Below, one piece after another: positions 28,438 through 36,650 of a stretch of DNA of 64,000 nucleotides. The DNA comes from Yinghuangia sp045039925 (GTDB lineage Bacteria; Actinomycetota; Actinomycetes; Streptomycetales; Streptomycetaceae), in the NCBI GenBank assembly GCA_045039925.1, contig CP108400.1, forward strand, positions 6,386,001 to 6,450,000. The letters run 5' to 3'. The notes under the pieces are model-generated. The model searched no databases. It was not told the origin of the DNA and was given only the letters and a program-made list of their open reading frames with translations. A program made the position numbers and the translations under genes. Each line of letters begins with the position of its first letter. Position 1 is the stretch's first letter.

Positions 28438-29361
28438 ATGATCGCCCCAATCCTGCGAGTCCGAGGACGCCCGGCCTTGAACCGATCCCGTTCCGCCCGT
28501 CGTTCCGCCCGTCGCACGACCGGCCGCACCGCACGCCGTACCGCGGCCGCCCTGCTGCCCCTCGCGCTCTTCGCCGCGACGGCCTGTTCGTCGGGAGCTG
28601 CCGGCGACGTCGCGGACGCCGCCGATTCGGTCGGCCGGTCCGGCGGGGCGTCGGCGCCCGCGGGCGGCGGGTCGGCGACCCCGACACCGACCAGGACCGG
28701 AGGGGGCTTCACCGCCGAGTCGCCGAAGAGCGTGCAGATCGCGTACCTGAGCAGCGACCAGCTCGAGACGGCCCTGGTGCCGGACAGTGCCCTGCCCGAC
28801 GGGTGGACGGTGATCGGCGGCGACCGGGGGTCCGACGACCGGAGCGACGGCGGCGACACGTACGACAAGCCCGAGTGCGCCACGGTCACCGAGCTGCTGG
28901 CGCCGGGCAAGGCGAAGACGGTGAGTGCCAAGGGCAAGGCCTCGGTCGTGGCCATGGACCCGGCGGGCGGCGGCAAGGCGTATGCCATCGTCGGCGCCAA
29001 CCTCGCCTCGTTCGCCGCCGGGGACGCGGAGAAGTTGCTCGCCAAGACGCGGGAACTGATCCCCCGTTGCACGCAGATGCTGATCACCTCAGAGGGCGGC
29101 GTCACCATTCAAGCGCGCATCGCCGCGGAAAAGGCCCCCGAGCTCGGCGACGAGTCGCTCGCGCTCTCGCAGACGTCACGGACCGCGAACGGCCAGGTGT
29201 TCGTGCACGGCATCGTCGCGGTGCGGGTCGGGACGACCATCGTCGAGAGCACGTACGTCAACCTCACCGGCGACGAGGTCATGCTGCCCGACGAGGAACT
29301 GGTGCGTATGCAGGTGGAGCGCGTCCAGGCCGTCCTGGACGGCAGGACCCCGCGCGACTGA
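28438..29361 (+). CDS. lipoprotein with possible extracellular sensor-like domain
   Basis: A 307-residue predicted lipoprotein. A long Arg-rich n-region precedes a hydrophobic core and the lipobox ATAC at about residue 49. A Ser/Gly/Pro/Thr-rich linker follows to about 85. The compact domain (VPDSALPDGWTVIG, PECATVTELLAPG, IPRCTQM) holds two cysteines that could form a disulfide and resembles the PknH-type extracellular sensor fold, though this is tentative. ATG 28438 is used; TTG 28477 is an alternative that shortens the n-region. It lies 80 bp after the SurA-like gene. Confidence 0.75.
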   Translation: MIAPILRVRGRPALNRSRSARRSARRTTGRTARRTAAALLPLALFAATACSSGAAGDVADAADSVGRSGGASAPAGGGSATPTPTRTGGGFTAESPKSVQIAYLSSDQLETALVPDSALPDGWTVIGGDRGSDDRSDGGDTYDKPECATVTELLAPGKAKTVSAKGKASVVAMDPAGGGKAYAIVGANLASFAAGDAEKLLAKTRELIPRCTQMLITSEGGVTIQARIAAEKAPELGDESLALSQTSRTANGQVFVHGIVAVRVGTTIVESTYVNLTGDEVMLPDEELVRMQVERVQAVLDGRTPRD

Positions 29362-29372
29362 GCGCTGCCCCC

Positions 29373-29414
29373 GCCGACCGCCGACCGCCGACCGCCGACC
29401 GCCGACCGCCGACC
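29373..29414 (+). repeat. 7-bp tandem repeat, six copies
   Basis: GCCGACC is repeated six times without change between the lipoprotein stop (29361) and mazG. It sits directly upstream of the mazG -10 element, so copy number could influence that promoter. Confidence 0.9.
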
Positions 29415-29448
29415 GCCGCAGGCCGCCCGCACCCCGTACGGTGATCCC

Positions 29449-30492
29449 GTGAGCGAGCAACAGAGCGGTGTGCCGCAGAACCGGCTGATCCTGCTGACGG
29501 GCACCCATCGCGTGGCCCCCGGACTGCTGAGCTGGCCCGCGTGGCAGGTGCTGCGCGAGACGTCGGCGGCGGGCGGGGGACAGGTGCTGACCGCGGAGGC
29601 GACGCATCCCCAATTGCCGTACGTGCGCGACGCGGGAGTCGAGGTGTCCGTCGTCGACGCCGCCGCACCGCAGGTGCTCGCGCGGCGCCTGCTCGCGGAC
29701 GCGACGACCGGCCCCGTCGTGTGGCTCGCGGGCTCGGACGGCGACCCCGACCTCGGCGCGGCACTCGGTGCGGTCGCGGCCGGCGGTATGCAGGCACTCC
29801 CGCCGATCGAGGTGGTGCCCGGCTCGTGGGACCTGCCGGGCTCGCGGGTCCTCGACCTGGTCGCCGTGATGGACCGACTGCGCTCGCCGGGCGGATGCCC
29901 GTGGGACGCGAAGCAGACGCACGAGTCGCTGGTGCGCTACCTGGTCGAGGAGGCGTACGAACTCGTCGACGCCATCGAGTCGGGCGACCGTGCGCACCTG
30001 CGCGAGGAGTTGGGGGACGTGCTGTTCCAAGTCGCCTTCCACGCGCGGGTGGCCGAGGAGGACCCGGACGATCCGTTCACGATCGACGATGTCGCGGGCG
30101 AGATCGTGGCCAAGCTGATGCGGCGTCACCCGCACGTGTTCGCGGACGTCGTGGCGGAGAGCGCGGAGCACGTCGAGCGCAACTGGGACGAACTGAAGGC
30201 CGCCGAGAAGTCCGGGCGCGAGTCGGTGGTGGACGGCATCCCGCTCGGCCAGCCCGCGCTGTCCCTCGCCGGCAAGGTGATCTCGCGCAGCAGGCGCGCC
30301 GGATTCGACGTGCCGGTGCCGGGATCCGTCGTCGTGCCCGAGCACGTGGACGACGAGTCGGTCGGCGAACTGCTCCTCGCCGCCACCGCGTTGGCCGCGG
30401 CGCACGGCGTCGACGCGGAAACCGCGCTGCGCGCCGCCGCGTTGCGGCACCGGGACGCGGTCCGGGCGGCGGAGGCCGCCAAGCAGGTGTGA
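29449..30492 (+). CDS. mazG: nucleoside triphosphate pyrophosphohydrolase MazG
   Basis: A 347-residue actinobacterial MazG that hydrolyses non-canonical or excess NTPs to NMP and pyrophosphate. Residues 10-130 are the usual divergent N-terminal domain. The MazG fold begins near 140, with LRSPGGCPWDAKQTHESL, the metal-binding EEAYELVDAI and EELGDVLFQVAFHA. GTG 29449 lies 6 bp after TACGGT (29437-29442), a good -10, so the mRNA is probably leaderless. The stop TGA begins a five-unit tandem repeat, then a bidirectional terminator. Confidence 0.93.
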   Translation: MSEQQSGVPQNRLILLTGTHRVAPGLLSWPAWQVLRETSAAGGGQVLTAEATHPQLPYVRDAGVEVSVVDAAAPQVLARRLLADATTGPVVWLAGSDGDPDLGAALGAVAAGGMQALPPIEVVPGSWDLPGSRVLDLVAVMDRLRSPGGCPWDAKQTHESLVRYLVEEAYELVDAIESGDRAHLREELGDVLFQVAFHARVAEEDPDDPFTIDDVAGEIVAKLMRRHPHVFADVVAESAEHVERNWDELKAAEKSGRESVVDGIPLGQPALSLAGKVISRSRRAGFDVPVPGSVVVPEHVDDESVGELLLAATALAAAHGVDAETALRAAALRHRDAVRAAEAAKQV

Positions 30493-30549
30493 CAGCGAGC
30501 GCGACACCAGGCGTAACACCAGGCGTGACACCAGCCGTGACGACAGACG
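30490..30549 (+). repeat. 12-bp tandem repeat beginning at the mazG stop codon
   Basis: Five 12-bp units start at 30490, 30502, 30514, 30526 and 30538. The consensus is TGACACCAGGCG, and the first TGA is the mazG stop codon. The central three units are nearly identical. Confidence 0.85.
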
Positions 30550-30582
30550 GGGCCGCCTCCGGCACATGCCGGGGGCGGCCCC
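30549..30582. terminator. bidirectional terminator between mazG and the flavoprotein gene
   Basis: Arms 30549-30563 and 30568-30582 pair over 15 positions with one wobble around ACAT. The genes on both sides converge on it, 57 and 23 bp away. Confidence 0.88.
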
Positions 30583-30604
30583 GCCTTTCCGGGGGACGGG
30601 CGGA

Positions 30605-32557
30605 TCAGAGCAGGTGCCGTACCGCGCGATAGGCGGCGTCGAACGCGGCGTGTGTGTAGCCGAAGGCCTCGGCGTCGGAGTTCGCGATCGCGATGCGGCC
30701 GACCGGGCGGCGGGCCTTGGCGTACGGGCGCTGCTCCTCCGGCCCGAACAGCGCCGGGTCGTCGAGGGAGTTGTACTCGTAGGCGTACCCGTGCGCCCAC
30801 CGGTTGACGGTGATGGCGGTGATGTCCCGGCCGGGGTCGAAGCCGTACGACCCGAGCGCGCGGGTCATCGAGTCGCGGATCTCCCGCTCGAAGTCCTCGA
30901 ACGGCATCCGGATCAGCGTCCGGCGGCCCGCCTTGTGCTGGTCGCGGCACTTGAGCCCCGGCGAGTTCGGGGTCGCGGACAGCGAGATCACGGTGGGCAG
31001 TTCGGGCCGGTGCGGCATCGTGAAGTCACCGATGTCGGTGACGGTCGGCAGGCCGAAGCTGCTGAAGAACCGGGTGGGCGTGCTGACGTTGCGCACCCGG
31101 GCGGCGGCGAAGGAACGCCAGTCGCGCAGGGCGACACGTGTGTAGACGAGCGGGACCTTCACGCCGTACCGCATGGCCTCGATCTGATCGGCCTTCAGCT
31201 CCGGCATGACGTAGGACGCCACCGAGTTCCAGCACGCCATCACGACGCCCTTGGTGCGGACGCGGTAGCTCCGGCCGCCCTGGGAGTAGCTGACGACCGC
31301 GCCGCGGCGTCCCTCGTTGCGGACCTCGAACGCCGTGCTCGACAGCCGGATGCGGACGTCGGAGTCCGGGTGGTCGAGGCGGTCGTACCGGGCGCGGGCG
31401 GTGGGGATCTTCCGCCAGTCCAGCCGGTTCTCCTCGAAGGCGTGCGGCACCAGCTTGTTGACCAGCAGGCGCGCCACCGAGGCATTGCCCTCGGGGAAGT
31501 AGAAGTTGCCGTCCTCGTCGGTCTCCGCGAGATGCATCAGCGGGGTGAACCCGGCGCCCGGCCACGGCGTGTGCTCCAGGTTGAGGCCGCCGAAGCCGGG
31601 CTGCCCGGTGGCCCAGGCGTCGGCCGAGGAGACCCGGTCGACGTCCACGCCCCACAGGCCGTTGGTGCCGCGCCGCATGATCGCGAGCGCGTCGTCGTCC
31701 ATGCCGATCTTCTCGCGCAGGTACGTCTCGTAGGGCGTACGGGCGAGGATCTCCTTCTTCTGAGCGTCCGTCAGACCGGGGTAGAAGTCCTCGGTGGTGC
31801 TGTACAGGCGGACCAGCGCGGCCTTGCTCGCCGCGCTCATCGGGAGCTTCTGCGCGAACGACGCCCAGGACTCGCCGGATTCCCGGATGACGAGCTGGTC
31901 CTTGCCCCAGCGTTCGGAGTTGAACAGGGTCGCGCTGCGCAGCCCGTAGGGCGTGTACGCGTCGCTCTTGACCGTCGCCTCAAGGCCCTTCAGGTCGATG
32001 CCGAGGTCCTTGGTCACCAGGTCGTACGCCGCGCGGGTCCAGGTGCTCGGGGTGTCCAGGTTGACGGTGCCGCCGTTCGACAGCAGCATCGTGCGGCCCA
32101 CGTGGAACTCGTTGCGGCGGGCGTGGCCGCCGAAGTCGTCGAGCGCGTCGAGGATCAGGATGCGGGCCCGGGAGCCGGCCGCCTTGCGGTAGAAGTGCGC
32201 CGCGGCCAGGCCGCTGAGGCCGCCGCCGACCACGACGAGGTCGTACGTCTCGCGGAGTTCGGTGATGCGGCCGGGCGCGAACGCGCCGTCGCGGACGGCG
32301 TGGGCGACGTCGTACGCGCCGGCCTGCTGGCCCCGCAGACCGGTCTGCGTCGGCGGGTACGTCTTGCCGGGGTTGCCGTGACCGCCGCCGTGCCCGTTGC
32401 CGGGGCCGCCGTGCGAGCCGCCGGACGAGGCGGACGCGACACTCGGGAACGCGGCGGAAGCGGCCACCACGCCGGCGCTGAGGGCCACGCCGTCCAGGAA
32501 GTCCCGGCGGGTGATCTTCCGGTCCATCCCGAGTTCGCGGTCGCTGAATCTGGACAT
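30605..32557 (-). CDS. Tat-exported FAD-dependent amine oxidase, spermidine dehydrogenase-like
   Basis: A 650-residue flavoprotein. Residues 10-45 form a twin-arginine signal (RKITRRDFLDGVALSAG, then an Ala-rich end), so it is exported folded. A Gly/His-rich linker follows. The FAD-binding motif VVVGGGLSGLAAAHFY is at about 108-123 and the NAD(P)/FAD oxidoreductase fold continues to the C-terminus. The overall design resembles bacterial spermidine dehydrogenase SpdH; other amines are possible. ATG 32557 has a GGGGG site. The adjoining exporter and amidohydrolase share the strand but are separated by 306 bp. Confidence 0.75.
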   Translation of the reverse strand: MSRFSDRELGMDRKITRRDFLDGVALSAGVVAASAAFPSVASASSGGSHGGPGNGHGGGHGNPGKTYPPTQTGLRGQQAGAYDVAHAVRDGAFAPGRITELRETYDLVVVGGGLSGLAAAHFYRKAAGSRARILILDALDDFGGHARRNEFHVGRTMLLSNGGTVNLDTPSTWTRAAYDLVTKDLGIDLKGLEATVKSDAYTPYGLRSATLFNSERWGKDQLVIRESGESWASFAQKLPMSAASKAALVRLYSTTEDFYPGLTDAQKKEILARTPYETYLREKIGMDDDALAIMRRGTNGLWGVDVDRVSSADAWATGQPGFGGLNLEHTPWPGAGFTPLMHLAETDEDGNFYFPEGNASVARLLVNKLVPHAFEENRLDWRKIPTARARYDRLDHPDSDVRIRLSSTAFEVRNEGRRGAVVSYSQGGRSYRVRTKGVVMACWNSVASYVMPELKADQIEAMRYGVKVPLVYTRVALRDWRSFAAARVRNVSTPTRFFSSFGLPTVTDIGDFTMPHRPELPTVISLSATPNSPGLKCRDQHKAGRRTLIRMPFEDFEREIRDSMTRALGSYGFDPGRDITAITVNRWAHGYAYEYNSLDDPALFGPEEQRPYAKARRPVGRIAIANSDAEAFGYTHAAFDAAYRAVRHLL

Positions 32558-32863
32558 GCATAACCCCCAGAAGGGAATGTGCTGATTCCGAAGCTGGATT
32601 GCCTGTTCGGGATGGTATCCATCTGGTCATCCGACAATGAAGAACGAAATCAATTGTCTGATGCGCAATTTTCTGCGGATTTAGTTGTCCCGGAGTTGCG
32701 GATTCGACAGCGGGGCATAGCAGCAAAGACCGGCAGAATCACGGCATTCGGCCGCACGGCCCAGGGGTACGAGTCGGGCCAGACGCCCGAAAAGCGGGAC
32801 TGCGGAATCTGAGCCCGGACCGCGTCCACCGCGCGTAGACCGCACGGGTATCCGAAGGCCGGC
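32558..32863. other. lower-GC intergenic promoter region
   Basis: This 306-bp gap lies between two minus-strand genes and is noticeably richer in A/T than its surroundings, as expected for the flavoprotein promoter. An inverted repeat GACAAT...ATTGTC (about 32634-32660) is a candidate operator. No gene was seen. Confidence 0.45.
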
Positions 32864-34627
32864 TCATCCCACGTGCGCGCCCTCGTGGTGTTCGATGCGC
32901 CTGGGCAGGGCCAGGATCAGGACGGACACCAGGACCATGCCCCCGGCGACGCCGTACAGCGTGCGCTGGAACGAGCGGGCGAAGTCGGTGGCCCCCGCCT
33001 CGCGCCCCGCCTTCTCGACCGCCTGGAGCACGTTGTCCCGCATCGGCTGCGGGAGTTGGCGCAGTTCGGCGTCGTCGCACGACTCGGGGACGACGGCGGG
33101 GTCCTGCTCCTTCGTACGGTCCCGGACGCAGTCACGGAAGCCGTCGGCCATCTGGTCCTGGAACCGCGCGGGCACTCCGGCGGCTGCGAGGTCTCGGCGC
33201 AGGTCCGGTACCGCCGAGGAGGCGGCGGGGCCCGCCTGCGAGGTCAGCAGGCCGAAGAAGATGACGCCGACCACCGCGATGCCCACCGCGTTGCCGAGCT
33301 GGTTGACCGCGTTGAGGACGCCGGACGCCGAACCCGCGTCCTTCTCCGCGACGCCCGACAGCACGGTGTCGGCGAGCGGCGGGAGCAGCAGCCCCATGCC
33401 GAGGCCCGCGACCACCAGGGGCACGACCATCTGCCACGCCGATATGCCGGTGCCGTAGTGGTCGACGGCCCACGCGTACACGAGCATGCCGACGGCCATC
33501 ACCACCGCGCCGAGGCTCAGCACGTGGCGGCCGAGCCGGGGCACCAGGAACTGGATCGACAGGCCCGCCGCGACCGAGACGCCGAGCGAGAACGGGACGC
33601 CCGCGAGCCCCGCGTGCAGCGGCTCCCAGCCGAGTCCGAGCTGCTGGTAGAGGCTCCAGGTGAGGAAGAACGCCGCCATGCAGCCCTGGAACAGCAGCAG
33701 CACCAGCATGCCGGCGGAGAACGAACGCGCCCGGAACAAGCCGAGTTCGACCAGCGGCGAGCCGTCGCGGCCGGTCTTGGCGCGCTCGTACGCGACGAAC
33801 ACCGCGAAGAGCGGCAGGGATCCGGCCATCAGCGCGAACGTCCACCAGGGCCAGTCAAGTTCGCGGCCCTGCACGAGCGGGAAGACGAGCATGAGAAGAG
33901 CCGTGGTGACGAGGCCGACGCCGACGAGGTCGAGCTTGAGCGCGTGGGGCGCCTTGGACTCGCGTACGTAGACCAGCGTCGCGATGATGCCGAGGATCCC
34001 GACCGGGATGTTCACCAGGAATATCGGCCGCCAGCCCCACCCGAACACGTCGGCCTCGATGAGGAGTCCGCCGACGATGGGGCCGCTGATCGCGGCCATG
34101 CCGGCGATGGCGCCGTACATCCCGAAGACCTTGCCGCGCTCGGACGGCGGGAAGGTGACGTGCACGATGGCGAGGATCTGCGGCACCATGATCGCCGCCA
34201 TCAGGCCCTGGAACGCCCGGGCCCAGATGAGCATTCCGGGCCCGGTCGCGATGCCGCACAGGAGCGATGCGACGGTGAATCCCGTCATGCCGATCAGGAA
34301 CAGGCGGCGGCGGCCGAAGATGTCGCCGAGGCGGCCGCCGGTGATCAGGACGACCGCGAAGGCGAGCGCGTACGCCGCCACGATCCACTGGATGGACGCG
34401 TAGCTCGCCCCCAACTCGTCCTGGATCGCCGGGATCGCCACGTTGACGATCGTGACGTCGAGCAGATCCATGAAGCCCGCGGTGAGCACGACGGCGAGGG
34501 CGATCCACCGCCGCCGGTCGAGCTGCGGCTCCGCGTCGCCTCCGCCGTGCCTCCCGGCGTCGCCCGGGCCGTCGCCCCCGCCGTCGCCCCCGCCGTGGTC
34601 CGCGGCCTTCTCGATGGTGTCGGCCAT
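32864..34627 (-). CDS. DHA2-family (14-TM) major facilitator drug exporter
   Basis: A 587-residue proton-coupled exporter. After a 45-residue Gly/Asp/His-rich cytoplasmic leader, helices begin with WIALAVVLTAGFMDLLD and the family motif LDVTIVNVAIPAI. GGRLGDIFGRRRLFLIG is motif A, and further helices follow to the end. A long loop with two cysteines (FRDCVRDR and PESCDDAE) lies between the last two helices, as in EmrB/QacA-type actinobacterial pumps. ATG 34627 follows GGGGAGGC; the longer frame is not supported. The substrate is unknown. No regulator gene is adjacent. Confidence 0.9.
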   Translation of the reverse strand: MADTIEKAADHGGGDGGGDGPGDAGRHGGGDAEPQLDRRRWIALAVVLTAGFMDLLDVTIVNVAIPAIQDELGASYASIQWIVAAYALAFAVVLITGGRLGDIFGRRRLFLIGMTGFTVASLLCGIATGPGMLIWARAFQGLMAAIMVPQILAIVHVTFPPSERGKVFGMYGAIAGMAAISGPIVGGLLIEADVFGWGWRPIFLVNIPVGILGIIATLVYVRESKAPHALKLDLVGVGLVTTALLMLVFPLVQGRELDWPWWTFALMAGSLPLFAVFVAYERAKTGRDGSPLVELGLFRARSFSAGMLVLLLFQGCMAAFFLTWSLYQQLGLGWEPLHAGLAGVPFSLGVSVAAGLSIQFLVPRLGRHVLSLGAVVMAVGMLVYAWAVDHYGTGISAWQMVVPLVVAGLGMGLLLPPLADTVLSGVAEKDAGSASGVLNAVNQLGNAVGIAVVGVIFFGLLTSQAGPAASSAVPDLRRDLAAAGVPARFQDQMADGFRDCVRDRTKEQDPAVVPESCDDAELRQLPQPMRDNVLQAVEKAGREAGATDFARSFQRTLYGVAGGMVLVSVLILALPRRIEHHEGAHVG

Positions 34628-34744
34628 GCTGCCTCCCCAGTGCACGAACCTCCGCTTTCCTGATTGTGCCAATCACCTTGTGAACGGATTCACGCGGGGG
34701 TGCGGAAGGGCAACCGCCTTGGCGCACCGGTCGGTTGGCAGGGG

Positions 34745-36391
34745 TCAGCCGTACGTCCGCCGCCCGGCCAGCCACGTCCCCGCCACCACCGTGTCCGCCC
34801 CGACCAGGTGCGGCTCCGCCGTCCGCGGGTCGCTCCGGAACCACACCAGGTCGGCCGGCGCGCCGGGGACCAGCGCGGCACGGTCGTCCGCGAACGCCTG
34901 GTACGCGACACCGCTCGTGTACGCGTCGAGCGCCTGATCCAGCGTCAGCCTCTGGTGCGGCGTCCAACCTGCCTCGTCCGGCAAGCCGTCGTCGGTACGA
35001 CGCGTCACCGCGACCCGGATGCCCGCAATCGGCTCCGGCGAACTCACCGGCCAGTCGCTGCCGAACGACAACCGCACGCCGAGGGCCGCCAAATCACCCA
35101 TCGGATACTGGAGTTCGGCCCGCTTGTCGCCGAGGCGCGGGATCGTCAGCTCGGTCTGGAGCGGGTCGAGCTGCGCCCACAGCGGCTCGAAGTTGGCGAT
35201 CACGCCGAGCTCGGCGAACCGTGCCAGGTCCTCGGGCGCCACGAGTTGCACGTGCGCGACCACCGGGCGCCGGTCCCAGGCCGGGTTCGCGGCCCGTGCC
35301 GCCGCGATCGCGTCGAGCGACGTACGCACCCCCGCGTCGCCGATCGCGTGGATGTGCACCTGGAACCCGATTGCGTCGAACGCGACCACGGCATCCCGGA
35401 GTTCGTCCGGCGACCAGACCGGCATGCCGCAGCTGTGCGGCGCATCGCAGTACGGGGCGAGCATCGCGGCCGTACCCGACTCGATCACACCGTCCGCGAA
35501 GAACTTCACGGTGTTCGCGGTGACCAGGCCCCCGCTCTCCGCACGCACCCGGGCCCGCGCCGCCGGGAACTCGCCGGTCTGGCCGTCCCGCCAGCGGTCC
35601 GGGTCGGCGCGGAAGGCGAGGTTCGCCCGGAAGGCGAGCCGCCCGCCCGCCTCCGCGGCGAGGTACGGCTCGACCATCTCCGGCTCCACCCAGGCGTCTT
35701 GCACCCAGGTCACCCCGAACTCGGCGTACCTGCGCCCCGCGATGGCCAGAGCCTCGACAAGTTCCTCCATGGCGCGTCCCGGCACCTGGTCGAGCACCAG
35801 ATCGCAGGCGTGCCACTCGCGCAACGTGCCCATCGGCGAGCCGTCTTCGCGCCGCACGATCCACCCCAGCCGCGGATCCGGCGTCGCCTCCGTGACCCCC
35901 GCGCGGCGCAACGCCTCGGAGTTGCACCACACCGTGTGGTAGTCGTACGCCCGCAACACCACCGGCCGGTCCGCCACCGCCTCGTCCAGCCAACGCGCGT
36001 CGAAAGCACCGTCCGCGGCGATGGCCGGGTCGTAGCTCGCCCCGACGATCCACTCCGCGTCGGGGTTGGCCTCCGCCCACGCCCGCACCTCCGCGACGAT
36101 CCCGGCGACCGTCGTGGCGTCCTTGATCCGCGGCCCGAACGCCTCCAGACCCGCGAACATCGGATGCGCGTGCCCGTCCCCGAACGCCGGCATCACCAGG
36201 CCCGCGCCCACCTCGACCACGTGATCCGGCGCCTCCGCGGCGGCCATCGCCCGCGCCGCATCACCCAGCGCGACCACCCGTCCGTCCCGTACCAGCAGGG
36301 CGTCGGTGTCCCCGTACTCCGCACTGCCGGTACGGATGCTCCCGACATCCCCGTCGAACAGCCAACTCGCCGCCCCGCCCTCGACCGGCAT
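34745..36391 (-). CDS. amidohydrolase 3-type metal-dependent hydrolase
   Basis: A 548-residue cytoplasmic hydrolase of the YtcJ-like/amidohydrolase 3 family. The metal-binding DGHAHPMFAG is near residue 70, the HIHAIGDAGVRTSLDAI segment near 345 provides the next His, and FGSDWPVSSPEP near 435 holds the catalytic Asp. A small beta-sandwich domain is formed by both termini (ALLVRDGRVVALGD; PADLVWFRSDPR). ATG 36391 is used, with GGAGAGG upstream; GTG 36415 is an alternative. The substrate cannot be read from the sequence. It is divergent from the giant helix-turn-helix gene. Confidence 0.88.
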   Translation of the reverse strand: MPVEGGAASWLFDGDVGSIRTGSAEYGDTDALLVRDGRVVALGDAARAMAAAEAPDHVVEVGAGLVMPAFGDGHAHPMFAGLEAFGPRIKDATTVAGIVAEVRAWAEANPDAEWIVGASYDPAIAADGAFDARWLDEAVADRPVVLRAYDYHTVWCNSEALRRAGVTEATPDPRLGWIVRREDGSPMGTLREWHACDLVLDQVPGRAMEELVEALAIAGRRYAEFGVTWVQDAWVEPEMVEPYLAAEAGGRLAFRANLAFRADPDRWRDGQTGEFPAARARVRAESGGLVTANTVKFFADGVIESGTAAMLAPYCDAPHSCGMPVWSPDELRDAVVAFDAIGFQVHIHAIGDAGVRTSLDAIAAARAANPAWDRRPVVAHVQLVAPEDLARFAELGVIANFEPLWAQLDPLQTELTIPRLGDKRAELQYPMGDLAALGVRLSFGSDWPVSSPEPIAGIRVAVTRRTDDGLPDEAGWTPHQRLTLDQALDAYTSGVAYQAFADDRAALVPGAPADLVWFRSDPRTAEPHLVGADTVVAGTWLAGRRTYG

Positions 36392-36650
36392 GGAATCAGC
36401 GCCCCTCTCCGTCACACCTGCCCGACCACCGTCGCAACGACGCTAACCCGCGACCGACCCCCGAGCCTCCCTCCCGACCCCCGTCGCCACGCCCCTGACG
36501 CCGACTCAGATCCCCGTGCTGTCCGCTGTCCGCTGCGCGCGGAACGCCCGGATCGGCTTGAAATCAACCGCGACAAAACCGGATGATCAGTAGATCGGCG
36601 GGTGAGAAGGCACGGCAGCGCGACGCCGGACGTTGTCGAGCGGGGGCGAA

